A stretch of DNA of 64,000 nt, taken from Elioraea thermophila (ex Habib et al. 2022). Lineage in GTDB: Bacteria; Pseudomonadota; Alphaproteobacteria; Acetobacterales; Acetobacteraceae. The DNA lies in the NCBI RefSeq assembly GCF_003336755.1, contig NZ_QMDI01000006.1, forward strand, positions 62,001-126,000, read 5' to 3'. The position numbers and the translations under genes are program-made. Below the pieces are notes generated by a model that had not been told where the DNA came from, ran no database searches, and saw only the letters and a list, made by a program, of their open reading frames with translations. How positions within the stretch are numbered: the first letter of the stretch is position 1; each line of letters starts with the position of its first letter. Shown one piece after another: positions 18,363 through 27,273 of this stretch.

Positions 18363-19064
18363 TCAGCTTGCCGCCGCTGCCGCGCGGGAGGGGGCGGTCA
18401 GGCTCGCGAGCAGGGGCAGCACGGCGTCCGGCCCCTCGGCGACCGCGAACAGGGCGCGCGCCGAGGGCTCGGCGAACCCGGCCGCGATGGCGGCATCGAT
18501 GGCGGCGATCAGAGGCCGCGCGCTGCCCGCGACGTCGCAGAGCACGATCGGCTTGTCGTGCAGGCCGAGCTGGCGCCAGGTCAGGATCTCGATCGTCTCG
18601 TCGAGCGTGCCCAAGCCGCCAGGCAGCATGACGAAGGCATCCGCCTCCTCGGCCATCCAGGCCTTGCGGATGTGCATGGCGTTGATCTCGAGCTCCCTCT
18701 CGTCGCCTTCGGCCGCCCGGGAATCGCCCTGGCCGCCGGTTTGGCCCGGCGGGCGGCCGTTCGCCGTGCGGATCCTGAGCGGAGCGACCATCCGCATGTC
18801 GGCCACCCCTTCGTGCGCCACCTCGCGTTCGGCGAGGAAGCGGGGGATCACCCCCGTCACCTGCCCCCCCGCGGCCAGGCAGGCGTCGGCGATCCGCCCC
18901 ATCAGGCCGATGCGGCCCCCGCCGTAGACGAGGCGAACCCCGGCTTCGCCGAACAGACGCCCGAGGCGATCGGCCGCGGCGACGAAGCGAGGGTCATGGC
19001 CCAAGCGTGAACCGCAGAAGACGGCGACGGCACGAATGCGGGAGGGCTGCATGCTGGACTCCAT
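18363..19064 (-). CDS. LOG/TIGR00730-family Rossmann-fold protein with an internal insertion
   Basis: A 233-residue protein with the lysine-decarboxylase-like fold of the LOG family, which includes cytokinin-activating phosphoribohydrolases and nucleotide-5'-monophosphate hydrolases. Near the N-terminus are VAVFCGSRLGHD and VYGGGRIGLMG. The signature LPGGLGTLDE lies about two thirds along and is followed by WRQLGLHDKPIVL. Just before the usual MHxRK motif (here MHIRK) there is an extra Gly/Arg-rich stretch of about 25-30 residues (from APLRIRTANGRPPG to ERELEIN) that typical LOG proteins lack. Two start codons, 19064 and 19052, are both plausible; the second has a GGAG ten bases upstream. The adjacent upstream gene is divergent (cytochrome c'). 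Confidence 0.85.
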   Translation of the reverse strand: MESSMQPSRIRAVAVFCGSRLGHDPRFVAAADRLGRLFGEAGVRLVYGGGRIGLMGRIADACLAAGGQVTGVIPRFLAEREVAHEGVADMRMVAPLRIRTANGRPPGQTGGQGDSRAAEGDERELEINAMHIRKAWMAEEADAFVMLPGGLGTLDETIEILTWRQLGLHDKPIVLCDVAGSARPLIAAIDAAIAAGFAEPSARALFAVAEGPDAVLPLLASLTAPSRAAAAAS

Positions 19065-19229
19065 GCCTCGACGGCGGTGAACCGGCCACTAACGCGGCGG
19101 CACGGCCGTGTCACCGGCACTCTGCCCCGGCGCGCACAGGATTGTGAGCGTGACCGCCGGCACGGTCTTGGCAGTCTTCTTGCCGCCGGCCTCTCACGCC
19201 GGTGCACCGAACGGGAAAGCACGACACCG

Positions 19230-19679
19230 ATGATGGTCCTGATGGTCCTGCGCGCCACCGCACTTGCGGCCGTCCTCGTCCTGCCGCCGACCCTCGCCTT
19301 CGCCCAGGCCGGCGTCATCGCGGAGCGTCAGGCGGGCTTCCGCATGCTGCGCGACCGGATGGAGGCGATCCAGACCATCGTGCAGATGCGCGACCCGAAC
19401 AGCGAGGCCGTGCCGCATGCCCGCGCCATCGCGGAGCACGCGCCGAAGATCAAGACGCTCTTTCCGCCCGGCAGCGACGGTCAGGGCAGCCGCGCCCTGC
19501 CCGCGATCTGGACCGACCGGGCTGGGTTCGAGCGCGTGGCCGACGCCTTCGTGCAGCGCGCCGAGGCGCTGCTTGCGGCCGCGCAGGGCAACGATCAGAG
19601 GGCACTCGCCCAGGCCTTCGAGGCGACGGGGCAGGCCTGCGGCGCGTGTCATCGGCCGTATCGCCAGCCGCAGCGCTGA
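19230..19679 (+). CDS. Cytochrome c' (class II cytochrome c)
   Basis: A 149-residue exported monoheme protein. A signal peptide (residues 1-25, ending LAFAQA) precedes a four-helix-bundle domain starting IAERQAGFRMLRDRM. The heme motif CGACH is near the C-terminus, followed by YRQ, which is the class II arrangement. Family members bind NO/CO or act in electron transfer. The start is one of two consecutive ATG codons (19230, 19233). It converges with a cytochrome b561 gene with nine bases between stops, a pairing commonly seen for diheme b561 with cytochrome c'. Confidence 0.92.
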   Translation: MMVLMVLRATALAAVLVLPPTLAFAQAGVIAERQAGFRMLRDRMEAIQTIVQMRDPNSEAVPHARAIAEHAPKIKTLFPPGSDGQGSRALPAIWTDRAGFERVADAFVQRAEALLAAAQGNDQRALAQAFEATGQACGACHRPYRQPQR

Positions 19680-19688
19680 GGTTTCCGC

Positions 19689-20366
19689 TCAGAGCACCTG
19701 CCGGGTCACCACCGCCCACACCACGCCGGCCGCGATCGCCAAGGCGGCGAGGGCGAGCCAGGGCGAAGCAAGGCGTGGTGCCGCCACCGCGCCGGGCAGG
19801 CGCTTGCGCCCCGTTACCATGGGCAAAATGAGGTCGCGACCGAGGACGAGGCGGTAGAGAACCACCGCCGCCACGTGCAGCGCGACCAGGATCAGCAGCA
19901 GATCCGAAATGCGGTAGTGCCAGGTCGTCAGACGGTCCGACCAGGCCTTGCCGACCAAAGGGAACAAGGGGCCGCGGAACAGGATGTCGTCGTTGGCGAA
20001 CAGCCCCGTCGTTCCTTGCGCGAGGACAACGAGGAGGAGGGCGAGCACGGCCCAACCACCGAGGGCATTGTGGGTGGTCTCGCGGTCGGGTTCGCGGCGA
20101 AAGAGCCCGCGGAGGTGATCGAGCACCGCGCCGGGCCCGCGCACGAAGCGCACGAAGCGTGCACTGTCGCTGCCGATCACACCCCAGAGCAGTCGAAACA
20201 ACACGAGCGTGAGGGCGGCGTAGCCGAACCAGGCGTGCAGCTGCATCTCGTGCAGCTCGACGGTGATGAAGGAGCCGACAAGGGAGAGGACGAGCGCCCA
20301 GTGGAACAGCCGCGTCGGCAGGTCCCACACCGTTCGTACCGTCATCGCGTCCGTCTCGCCGCGCAT
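19689..20366 (-). CDS. Cytochrome b561 family protein
   Basis: A 225-residue integral membrane b-type cytochrome. The N-terminus VWDLPTRLFHWALVLSL carries the first heme His. Further histidines appear in LHEMQLHAWFGYA, ETTHNALGGWAVL, and TTWHYRISDLLLILVALHVAAV, giving the pattern of four helices with paired His ligands found in bacterial B561/Ni-hydrogenase b-type proteins. A fifth hydrophobic segment closes the C-terminus. It probably relays electrons between the quinone pool and a periplasmic cytochrome, possibly the adjacent cytochrome c'. Starts at 20366 or 20345 are both possible. Confidence 0.9.
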   Translation of the reverse strand: MRGETDAMTVRTVWDLPTRLFHWALVLSLVGSFITVELHEMQLHAWFGYAALTLVLFRLLWGVIGSDSARFVRFVRGPGAVLDHLRGLFRREPDRETTHNALGGWAVLALLLVVLAQGTTGLFANDDILFRGPLFPLVGKAWSDRLTTWHYRISDLLLILVALHVAAVVLYRLVLGRDLILPMVTGRKRLPGAVAAPRLASPWLALAALAIAAGVVWAVVTRQVL

Positions 20367-20650
20367 CGTTCGCCTCGCTCCGAGGTTTTCGCGGCGCGAC
20401 CATAGCGGGCGTGGCGAGGCCGCGTGAGCGCACGGCTCCGCGAGGGGCGCGCGGGGTGGTGAGCGCGGGTAGCCGGCGCCCTACCTCGCGAGTTCATCAT
20501 CGCGGTGCGGCCGGGGACTGGCCCGCTCCTCGCCGGGTCATTGGCAGAGGGCGGAACCGATTTGCTCGGGAACCGCAGACCGGCCGCGGGATGGTGAACA
20601 AGCCTCGCATTGCAGGACGATGTCACGCCACCTAAACGTATGGTCGTGCG

Positions 20651-21928
20651 ATGAAACAACCGGGGCGAGGTCGGGCCATGCGACCCGTTTTGGTCGGTCT
20701 CGCCGGCCTTCTCGCCGCTGCCGGCGGGCTCTGGTGGTTGGTCGGCGACCGTGACCTGTGGCCGGCGGGCCGAACGGCGGGCCCGTCCGCGTCGGCAGAA
20801 ATGGCGCCGCGCGCGCCGGCGGAGCGTCTTGCCGCACCGCCTGTCGTCACGACGCCGCAGGCCGCGGCGCCGGCACCGGCGGTCCCCACGGCGGCGGTTC
20901 AGCCCACACCGCCGGCCACTCCCCGTCCCGCCTTCGATATCGTGCGGGTCAGTGCGCGCGGCGAGGCGGTGATGGCCGGGCGGGCCGCACCGCACGCCGA
21001 GGTGACGATCCTCGATGGCGGGCGCGAGATCGGCCGGGCCCGGGCGGACGATCGCGGTGAGTGGGTGTTCGTCCCCGCCGGGCCGATGCCGCCGGGCGGG
21101 CGTGAACTCAGCCTGCGCGCCCGCGGCCCCGATGGCAGTGTGCTGGAGTCCGCATCCACCCTGGTGCTGGTGGTTCCCGAGCGGGATCGCGACGTCGCCG
21201 GCCGGGCCTTGCCCGCCGAGACCCCGGCGCCACCACCGATCGCCCTGCTCGCTCCGCGCGAGGCGGGGGGAGATCTCCGCGTGCTGCAGGTGCCGCCGGC
21301 CGATGGGCCGACGCCATCGGCTCCGCCAGCTGCCCCGCCGCCGCCGGCCGTGTCGCAGGAGGCTCCGCCGGCGGTGGCTCCCGACGCGACAGTAGCCGCC
21401 CGGCCCGCCCCAGTGCCGGCAGCACCGCCTGTCGGGCAAGGCACGGGTGGCGCGCCGCCCAACCGAGGGGGCGCGGCGGTGACGGTGGAGGCCGTGGATT
21501 ACGGCGACGGGGGGGACATCCGCTTCTCCGGCCGCGCCGCCCCGGGGGCGCCCGTTCGGCTCTACCTCGACGCCACCCATCTTGGGGACACACGGGCGGA
21601 TGAGGCCGGTCGCTGGAGCTTCGCTCCCGCCACCGTCCCGATCGAACCGGGCAAGATCGCCGCCCTGCGCGCCGACCAACTGGCTGCCGACGGCAAGGTG
21701 ACGGCGCGGGCGGAGGTGCCGTTCCAGAGGGCGGAGGTGCCGCCCGAAGGCCTGCGCGAGGGCATGGTGGTGGTGCAGCCCGGCCAAAGCCTCTGGCGCA
21801 TCGCACGGGCGACCTACGGCCGCGGCATCCGCTACACGGTCATCTACGAGGCGAACCGGGATCAGATCCGCAATCCCAACAGGATCTATCCCGGCCAGGT
21901 GTTCGTGGTGCCGCGCCCCGAGGGCTGA
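20651..21928 (+). CDS. LysM-domain protein with bacterial Ig-like repeats
   Basis: A 425-residue envelope protein. A membrane anchor or uncleaved signal (residues 10-32) is followed by a Pro/Ala-rich stretch. A first Ig-like module (about 96-165, [20 protein letters not shown]) and a second (about 277-335, [16 protein letters not shown]) are separated by a Pro/Ala linker. A C-terminal LysM domain starts [19 protein letters not shown] and ends YPGQVFVVP. LysM binds peptidoglycan, so the protein likely sits in the periplasm attached to the wall. This arrangement is common in alphaproteobacteria and has no assigned enzyme activity. The start could also be ATG 20678. Confidence 0.85.
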   Translation: MKQPGRGRAMRPVLVGLAGLLAAAGGLWWLVGDRDLWPAGRTAGPSASAEMAPRAPAERLAAPPVVTTPQAAAPAPAVPTAAVQPTPPATPRPAFDIVRVSARGEAVMAGRAAPHAEVTILDGGREIGRARADDRGEWVFVPAGPMPPGGRELSLRARGPDGSVLESASTLVLVVPERDRDVAGRALPAETPAPPPIALLAPREAGGDLRVLQVPPADGPTPSAPPAAPPPPAVSQEAPPAVAPDATVAARPAPVPAAPPVGQGTGGAPPNRGGAAVTVEAVDYGDGGDIRFSGRAAPGAPVRLYLDATHLGDTRADEAGRWSFAPATVPIEPGKIAALRADQLAADGKVTARAEVPFQRAEVPPEGLREGMVVVQPGQSLWRIARATYGRGIRYTVIYEANRDQIRNPNRIYPGQVFVVPRPEG

Positions 21929-22259
21929 GACGCAGATCGGGCGGTTACGTCGGGCGAGCGGCACAAGACCGGGCCGTGGTCGAGCCGGCCTCGCGCCCTG
22001 GCTGCAGAACGACGCGGGCGCGACGCGCGGTCAGGCCTCTTGCCGGCGCCTTCGGCCCGAACCTCGGCTGTGCATCAGGACGGCCGAAGCCACCCGCCCC
22101 CGACAGGCGCGCCGAAGCGGCTCCCCGCTCACGCGCGGCCCTCGCCACCGAGGCCCGCCGGCGCGACGATGCCCCTGACGCCGCGCCAGTTCGAACACCG
22201 CCGCCACCTCCTTCCTATCCGGCGCGGGAAGCCGGCGACAGGCAGGACGAGGGGGCGCG
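21929..22259. other. Intergenic stretch with no supported gene
   Basis: This 331-base stretch lies between the LysM protein and a minus-strand hypothetical gene. Open frames exist on both strands but give only Arg/Pro/Ala-rich translations of the kind expected from random GC-rich DNA. I see no hairpin with a T-tract, tRNA or repeat. Confidence 0.5.
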
Positions 22260-22730
22260 TCAAGCCGGCGGGATCGCCCCTTCCTCCTCGAGGAGTTGCA
22301 GGTAGGGTTCCACCGCCAGCACGAAACGGGTCGCAGCCGCCACCAGTCGGCTCGCCGTGGTGGCCTCCAGGGTAACGCGCCATTCGAGACGAACCTCGTG
22401 CGACGGCGACAGCACGGCGGAGAGCTCAGCCTCGCGCCCGGCGCGCAAGGCGAGCACGGCGGTGAGCACCGAGGAACGGCGGGCCGCCTGCTCGGCCGTG
22501 TAGGGCACGCGCGCGGCGGGAATGGACAAGCGAAGCCGACGCTCCGCCGCCAGCTCCGCCTGCACCCGCCGCTCTCGCCAGAGGAAGGCGAACCGAACCG
22601 GGCCGTTGGCGCCCGACGGTGACAGCGCCCCGTCATGCCCGACCTCGAACGGGCCGAGGCGGCCGAGCACCGGCCCCGACAGCAACGGCACGGACGCGAC
22701 GGGCGGGGGCGAGGGAGGGAGCGCAGTCAT
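22260..22730 (-). CDS. Conserved-looking hypothetical protein
   Basis: A 156-residue protein that I do not recognise. It has no signal peptide or membrane helix. The sequence is amphipathic with Ala/Arg-rich helices. The middle reads RRVQAELAAERRLRLSIPAARVPYT in pieces, and the end LVAAATRFVLAVEPYLQLLEEEG suggests a helical C-terminus. Codon use matches the neighbours, which supports it as a resident gene. It faces away from psd, 113 bases upstream. The ATG at 22730 is preferred over a GTG immediately before it. No function is proposed. Confidence 0.6.
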   Translation of the reverse strand: MTALPPSPPPVASVPLLSGPVLGRLGPFEVGHDGALSPSGANGPVRFAFLWRERRVQAELAAERRLRLSIPAARVPYTAEQAARRSSVLTAVLALRAGREAELSAVLSPSHEVRLEWRVTLEATTASRLVAAATRFVLAVEPYLQLLEEEGAIPPA

Positions 22731-22843
22731 CACCCACCACGCTAGATCGCGAACGGTAAAGCTTCGCTGAACGGGGCAGGCGGGTCTCGCCTCGACGACG
22801 GATCCGTGCCAGCACTGTCATCGAAGCGACACGCAACCGACAC

Positions 22844-23545
22844 ATGAGCCTTCTCGACACCGCCGCGCTGGTGCTGGCCCGGCCGCACCGCGCGGGGCTT
22901 CCCTTCATCGTCGCCCCTGCCCTCGCCGGGTTCGCGCTCGGGCTCGTCTGGCACGGCTTCCTCTGGCTCGGCCTTCTCGGCGCCGCCTTCTCCGCCTTCT
23001 TCTTCCGCGACCCCGATCGCGCCGTGCCGCTGCGGCCGGGGCTGATCCTCGCCCCGGCGGACGGGCGCGTCGTGTCGATCGCGGCCGCCGTCCCGCCCGC
23101 GGAACTCGGCCTCGGCCCCGAACCGCGCACCCGGGTGGCGACGTTCCTGTCCGTGCTCGACGTGCACGTCAATCGCGCCCCGGCGGCGGCGCGCGTCCGC
23201 CGCATCGCCTACCGGCCCGGCGCCTTCCTCAACGCCGCGCTCGACAAGGCCTCGGAGGAGAACGAGCGCAACGCCATCGCGCTCGAGCTCGCCGACGGCC
23301 GTACGCTCGCGGTCGTGCAGATCGCCGGGCTGATCGCGCGCCGCATCGTCTGCGAGGTGCGGGAAGGCCAGAGCTTGCGCGCGGGCGAGCGGATCGGGCT
23401 GATCCGCTTCGGCTCGCGCGTCGATCTCTACCTGCCCGAGGGCGTTGCTCCCCTCGTTGCGGTCGGCCAACGGATGGTGGCGGGCGAAACGGTGGTCGCC
23501 GACCTCCTCTCGACCGAACCCGCGCGTATCGCGGAGACGATCTGA
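22844..23545 (+). CDS. psd: Phosphatidylserine decarboxylase (short alphaproteobacterial type)
   Basis: A 233-residue inner-membrane enzyme that converts phosphatidylserine to phosphatidylethanolamine using a self-made pyruvoyl group. Two hydrophobic segments lie at 20-50. Conserved blocks are FFRDPDR (53-59), [19 protein letters not shown] with the catalytic His, and SEENERNAI. The self-cleavage site is RFGSR (S191 becomes the pyruvoyl group). The short form with FGS is standard in alphaproteobacteria. pssA follows after one base, so the two phosphatidylethanolamine synthesis steps are co-expressed. Confidence 0.95.
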   Translation: MSLLDTAALVLARPHRAGLPFIVAPALAGFALGLVWHGFLWLGLLGAAFSAFFFRDPDRAVPLRPGLILAPADGRVVSIAAAVPPAELGLGPEPRTRVATFLSVLDVHVNRAPAAARVRRIAYRPGAFLNAALDKASEENERNAIALELADGRTLAVVQIAGLIARRIVCEVREGQSLRAGERIGLIRFGSRVDLYLPEGVAPLVAVGQRMVAGETVVADLLSTEPARIAETI

Positions 23546-23546
23546 C

Positions 23547-24419
23547 ATGCGCCCTCCCCTCTCTCCGGCGATGGAACGCTGGCGGTCGCGAATCTGCCGC
23601 CGCACGCGCCCGCGCTTCCAGGGCCTCTCCTTCAACCGGCTGATCCCCAACCTGATGACGCTGGTCGGGTTGTGCGCAGGCTTGACCGCGATCCGCTTCG
23701 CGCTCCTCGAGCGGTGGGACGCGGCGGCGGCGGCGATCGTGGTCGCCGGCGTGATCGACGGGCTCGACGGCCGCATCGCCCGCCTGCTGAAGGCGACCAC
23801 GCGCTTCGGGGCGGAGTTCGACAGCCTGGCCTACTTCCTCTGTTTCGGCGTCTCACCGGCCCTCGTGCTCTATCTCTGGACGCTCGAGACCTGGGGCGGG
23901 CTCGGCTGGGCGCCGTGCCTGATGTTCGCGGTGTGTGCGGCACTGAGGCTCGCCCGCTTCAACGCCGCCATCGATGGCGCGCCGAAACCGGCCTACACGT
24001 ACAACTTCTTCGTCGGCGTGCCCGCCCCGGCGGGAGCCGGCCTCGCCCTCTTCCCGCTGTTCCTCTGGCTGCAGGCCGAGGTCTCAGGCCTCGCGCCGCT
24101 CGCCGAGATCGCGCGCCACCCGGCCTTCGCCGGTGCGCTGCTGCTCGCGGTCGCCGCGCTGATGGTGAGCACGCTCCCGACCTGGAGCTTCAAGAACTTC
24201 AAGGTGCCGAACGAGTACGTGCTGCCGCTCCTGCTCGGCGCGGGGCTGGCGGTGGCGCTGCTGGTCAGCGAGCCCTGGGCGACCTTCGCGCTGATCGGGC
24301 TCCTCTACGTCATTTCGCTGCCGTTCGGGCTGCGCAGCTATCGGCGGCTGCGCGCCGAGGCCGAGGCGCTGGCGGCCGCCGCGCCACCCGCGCCGATCGA
24401 GGATCGGCGGACGGCCTGA
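23547..24419 (+). CDS. pssA: CDP-diacylglycerol-serine O-phosphatidyltransferase, with altered last motif Asp
   Basis: A 290-residue, multi-helix CDP-alcohol phosphotransferase that makes phosphatidylserine for the neighbouring decarboxylase. The signature is D71xxD74G75xxA78R79 then G88 and D92, read as IDGLDGRIARLLK and RFGAEFD. The fourth aspartate of the family motif (position 96) is a tyrosine here: the codon reads TAC in SLAYFLCFG where SLADF-type sequence is usual. In the family this last Asp is considered the catalytic base, so the substitution is striking unless a neighbour compensates or the base call is wrong. Otherwise the length, helices and the psd-pssA order are normal. Confidence 0.92.
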   Translation: MRPPLSPAMERWRSRICRRTRPRFQGLSFNRLIPNLMTLVGLCAGLTAIRFALLERWDAAAAAIVVAGVIDGLDGRIARLLKATTRFGAEFDSLAYFLCFGVSPALVLYLWTLETWGGLGWAPCLMFAVCAALRLARFNAAIDGAPKPAYTYNFFVGVPAPAGAGLALFPLFLWLQAEVSGLAPLAEIARHPAFAGALLLAVAALMVSTLPTWSFKNFKVPNEYVLPLLLGAGLAVALLVSEPWATFALIGLLYVISLPFGLRSYRRLRAEAEALAAAAPPAPIEDRRTA

Positions 24420-24445
24420 GCCGCGCGCTCCGCCCGCGCGCCGGG

Positions 24446-25681
24446 CTACTCGGCCGCCTTGGCGGCGGGACGGCGGCCCGCACCGCGGCGCTCCGTCACC
24501 ACCACCCCGGCCGCCTTCAACGCTGCGATCTCGCCCTCGCCGAAGCCGTGCGCGGCGAGCACGCTTTCGCCATGCTCGCCGAAGCGCGGCGGGGCGGTGC
24601 GCGCCCCGCCCGGCGTGCGCGAGAACTTGATCGGGGTGTTCAGAGCCCGATACCAACCGATCTCTGCCACCATGTTGCGCGCCGCCGTGTGCGGCGCGGC
24701 CACCACCTCATCGACGTAGAGCACGGGACCGGCCGGCAGCCCCGCCGCCAGCAGGCGCGCGCAGAGCGCGTGGCCGTCTTCCGCCGCGACGATCTCCTGC
24801 ACGATGGCGGAGAGCGCCTCGCGGTTGGCGAGCCGATCGGCGTTGGTGGCGAAGCGCGCATCTTCGGCAAGGTCGGGGCGGCCGAGCAGATCGCACATCT
24901 TGCGAAACGTCGCGTCGTTGCCGGTGCCGATGAAGATCTCGCAGGTGCGGGTGCGGAACTTGTCGTACGGCGCGAGGTTGGGGTGCGGGTTACCGGTGGC
25001 GACGGGACGACGGCCGGAGAGGAGGTAGTTCGCCGCGTGCGGATGCAGGAGCGCCATCCCGCAGTCATAGAGCGTCATGTCGAGGAACTGGCCTTCCCCG
25101 CTGCGCTCGCGCTCGTAGAGCGCCATCAGGATCGCGATCGCGGAATAAAGCCCGGTGCCGAGATCGACCATGGGTGTCGCGAGCCGAACCGGCCCCGTTT
25201 CCGGCGTGCCGTTGATGCTCATCAGCCCGGCCATCGCCTGAATGATGGCGTCGTAACCCGGATAGCCGCCCAACGGCCCGTCGGCGCCGAAGCCGGAGAT
25301 GCGGCAATGGATGAGGCGGGGGAAGCGCGTCTTCAGCGCCTCGTGGCCGAGCCCCCACTTCTCCATCGTTCCGGGCTTGAAATTCTCCACCAGCACGTCC
25401 GCCCCCTCGAGCAGGCGCAAGAGCACCGCCCGCCCCTCCTCGCGCGCGAGATCGAGCCCCAACGAGACCTTGTTGCGGTTGACGCCGAGGAAATAGGAGG
25501 CGTCGCGCGTGCCATCGCCGTGGTCGCGGAAAGGAGGCCCCCAATCGCGCGTCTCGTCGCCCTGGGGCGGTTCGATCTTGATCACCTCCGCCCCGTGGTC
25601 GGCGAGGATCATGGTGCAGTAGGGCCCGCCGAGAACGCGGCTGAGATCGATCACCTTCAGGCCCGAGAGCGCACCCGGCAT
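24446..25681 (-). CDS. CaiB/BaiF family (class III) CoA transferase
   Basis: A 411-residue enzyme that moves CoA between carboxylic acids via an enzyme-aspartyl thioester. The N-terminal block GLKVIDLSRVLGGPYCTMIL, the ENFKPGTMEKWGLG segment, and ISGFGADGPLGGYPGYD are typical. The catalytic Asp is D173 in ATPMVDLGTGLYSA. The C-terminus has an Ala/Arg/Lys-rich tail. The acyl substrate cannot be told from sequence. A dienelactone-hydrolase-like gene lies 63 bases upstream on the same strand. A second CaiB homologue occurs at 31363-32601. Confidence 0.93.
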   Translation of the reverse strand: MPGALSGLKVIDLSRVLGGPYCTMILADHGAEVIKIEPPQGDETRDWGPPFRDHGDGTRDASYFLGVNRNKVSLGLDLAREEGRAVLLRLLEGADVLVENFKPGTMEKWGLGHEALKTRFPRLIHCRISGFGADGPLGGYPGYDAIIQAMAGLMSINGTPETGPVRLATPMVDLGTGLYSAIAILMALYERERSGEGQFLDMTLYDCGMALLHPHAANYLLSGRRPVATGNPHPNLAPYDKFRTRTCEIFIGTGNDATFRKMCDLLGRPDLAEDARFATNADRLANREALSAIVQEIVAAEDGHALCARLLAAGLPAGPVLYVDEVVAAPHTAARNMVAEIGWYRALNTPIKFSRTPGGARTAPPRFGEHGESVLAAHGFGEGEIAALKAAGVVVTERRGAGRRPAAKAAE

Positions 25682-25744
25682 GGCGGTCCTCCCTTGCTTG
25701 CGCCGTCCGTGACGGCGTCGTTCCGTTGCGATGACGGCGCGATA

Positions 25745-26443
25745 TCAGCCGAGATGGCGGGCGAGGAACTCCGCCGTCCGCCCGTTGGCGATCGCCGCCG
25801 CCCGCCCGTCCCAGTGCTGGCCGTTGACCCGAGCGAACGCGTGATCGACATCCGGATACACATGCGCCGCGATGTGCGGGTTCGGCAGCACGGCGGCGAG
25901 CACGGCACCTTGCGCCTCCTTCGGCACGAAGCGGTCCTTCTCCGCGATGTGCATCAAGAGCGGGCGCTTGAGCGCACGGAGTTCGGCGGCAAGCCCCTCG
26001 AGCCCCACCCCGTAATACGAGACGTTGGCGTCGGCGTCGGAGCGGATCGCCATCAGCGCCGCCATCCGCCCGCCGAGGCAGAACCCCATGGTGGCGACCT
26101 TGCCGTTCGCCCCCTCGAGGCCGCGCGCCGCGGCCACCGCGGCCTTCAGGTCCTCCACCCCCTTGTCCTGGTCGAAGGCCTTGAACAGGGAGAAGGCCTT
26201 GTCCCACTCGGCCTGGGTGCGATCGGTGATGTCGACCCGCGGTTCGATGCGCCAGAAGAGATCAGGGCAGAGGGCGATGAACCCCCAGTCGGCAAGCGAG
26301 TCGGTGATCGCGCGCATGCCGGCGTTCACGCCGAAGATCTCCTGGATCACGACCACCGCGCCGGCCGGCTTGGTCTTCGGCCGCGCGATGTAGGCGAAGA
26401 ACTCGCCCGAACCGTCGGTTGCCTTGATGGTGATCTCGGCCAT
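25745..26443 (-). CDS. Dienelactone hydrolase family protein
   Basis: A 232-residue alpha/beta hydrolase. The nucleophile is C122 in MGFCLGGRMA. The supporting acid region is IAEKDRFVP and the histidine sits in YPDVDHAFAR. E36 of the IQEIFGVN motif, which positions the Cys in the family, is present. Family members hydrolyse dienelactones of aromatic degradation, but many homologues have other ester substrates. No signal peptide. It lies upstream of the CaiB gene on the same strand with a 63-base gap and a different neighbour (DUF3047) diverging on the other side. Confidence 0.9.
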   Translation of the reverse strand: MAEITIKATDGSGEFFAYIARPKTKPAGAVVVIQEIFGVNAGMRAITDSLADWGFIALCPDLFWRIEPRVDITDRTQAEWDKAFSLFKAFDQDKGVEDLKAAVAAARGLEGANGKVATMGFCLGGRMAALMAIRSDADANVSYYGVGLEGLAAELRALKRPLLMHIAEKDRFVPKEAQGAVLAAVLPNPHIAAHVYPDVDHAFARVNGQHWDGRAAAIANGRTAEFLARHLG

Positions 26444-26531
26444 TCGCGTCTTCCCTCCTCCAGTGGGGCGCGACCATACAGGCGGGCGGGCGGGGCGGCC
26501 AGGAGGGGCCGGAGTGCGCTAGGATCGGGCT

Positions 26532-27197
26532 GTGCGACTGCTGCCTGCCATCCTCCTCGCCCTTGCTGCGGCCTCACCTTCGGCAGAAGCCGCACGGCTC
26601 GACCCCGCGCTCGCCGCCCAGGGCTGGCGCGTGCAGCCGATCGAAGGGCGCGTCGCTCCCCTCTCGGTCACCGCCGAGGGCGAGACCGCGATCCGCCTTG
26701 AGGCCGGGCGCGACACGGGCGGGGCGGCGGTCGTGTTCCTGCCGGTGCGGGTTCCTGTCCACCCCGCGCTTTGCCTCACCTGGCGGTGGCGGATCGAGGG
26801 CGGTGGCGAGGGGGCAGGGCTCGTGGTGCGCGTCGGCTTCGAGCCGGATGGCGAACGAATGAGCCTCGTGCAGCGCTACGCCCTCGGCTTCGCCCGTGCG
26901 CTGAGCCCCGGCCGGCCGGTGCCCGGCTTCGCGCTCGCCTACCGCTGGGGCGGGGAAGCCGGAGAGCCCGCCTGGCACCCCACGCCCCTGTTGCTCGTGC
27001 TGGAGCGGTCGCGGTGGCTGCGGCGTGGTGCGACGCAAGCCGGCGGGTGGGTGGAGGAGACGGTGCGGCTCGCACAGGAGTTCCGCACCGCCTACGGCAT
27101 CGCGCCGACCGCCTACGTGACGGAGATCGCGCTCGGTGCCGCAGGCGGCCCAGGCTTCGCCGCGCGCATCGATCAGCTCGCCTTCCGCCGCTGCTGA
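26532..27197 (+). CDS. DUF3047 family exported protein
   Basis: A 221-residue protein with a GTG start and a signal peptide (1-20, ending PSAEA). The domain has alternating beta segments, LTWRWRIEGGGEGAG, followed by GLVVRVGFEPDG, ALAYRWGG and EFRTAYGIAPTAYVTEIALG. These resemble DUF3047, whose members are periplasmic and of unknown function. There is no metal or catalytic motif I can name. It diverges from the dienelactone hydrolase-like gene and precedes ppk2 by 76 bases. Confidence 0.75.
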   Translation: MRLLPAILLALAAASPSAEAARLDPALAAQGWRVQPIEGRVAPLSVTAEGETAIRLEAGRDTGGAAVVFLPVRVPVHPALCLTWRWRIEGGGEGAGLVVRVGFEPDGERMSLVQRYALGFARALSPGRPVPGFALAYRWGGEAGEPAWHPTPLLLVLERSRWLRRGATQAGGWVEETVRLAQEFRTAYGIAPTAYVTEIALGAAGGPGFAARIDQLAFRRC

Positions 27198-27273
27198 GCG
27201 GGCTTCGCCGAACTGTCACCCACGCGGGCGCGGATTGGTCTAGGACGGGGGCGCACGTCATTGGGTGAGCGCC

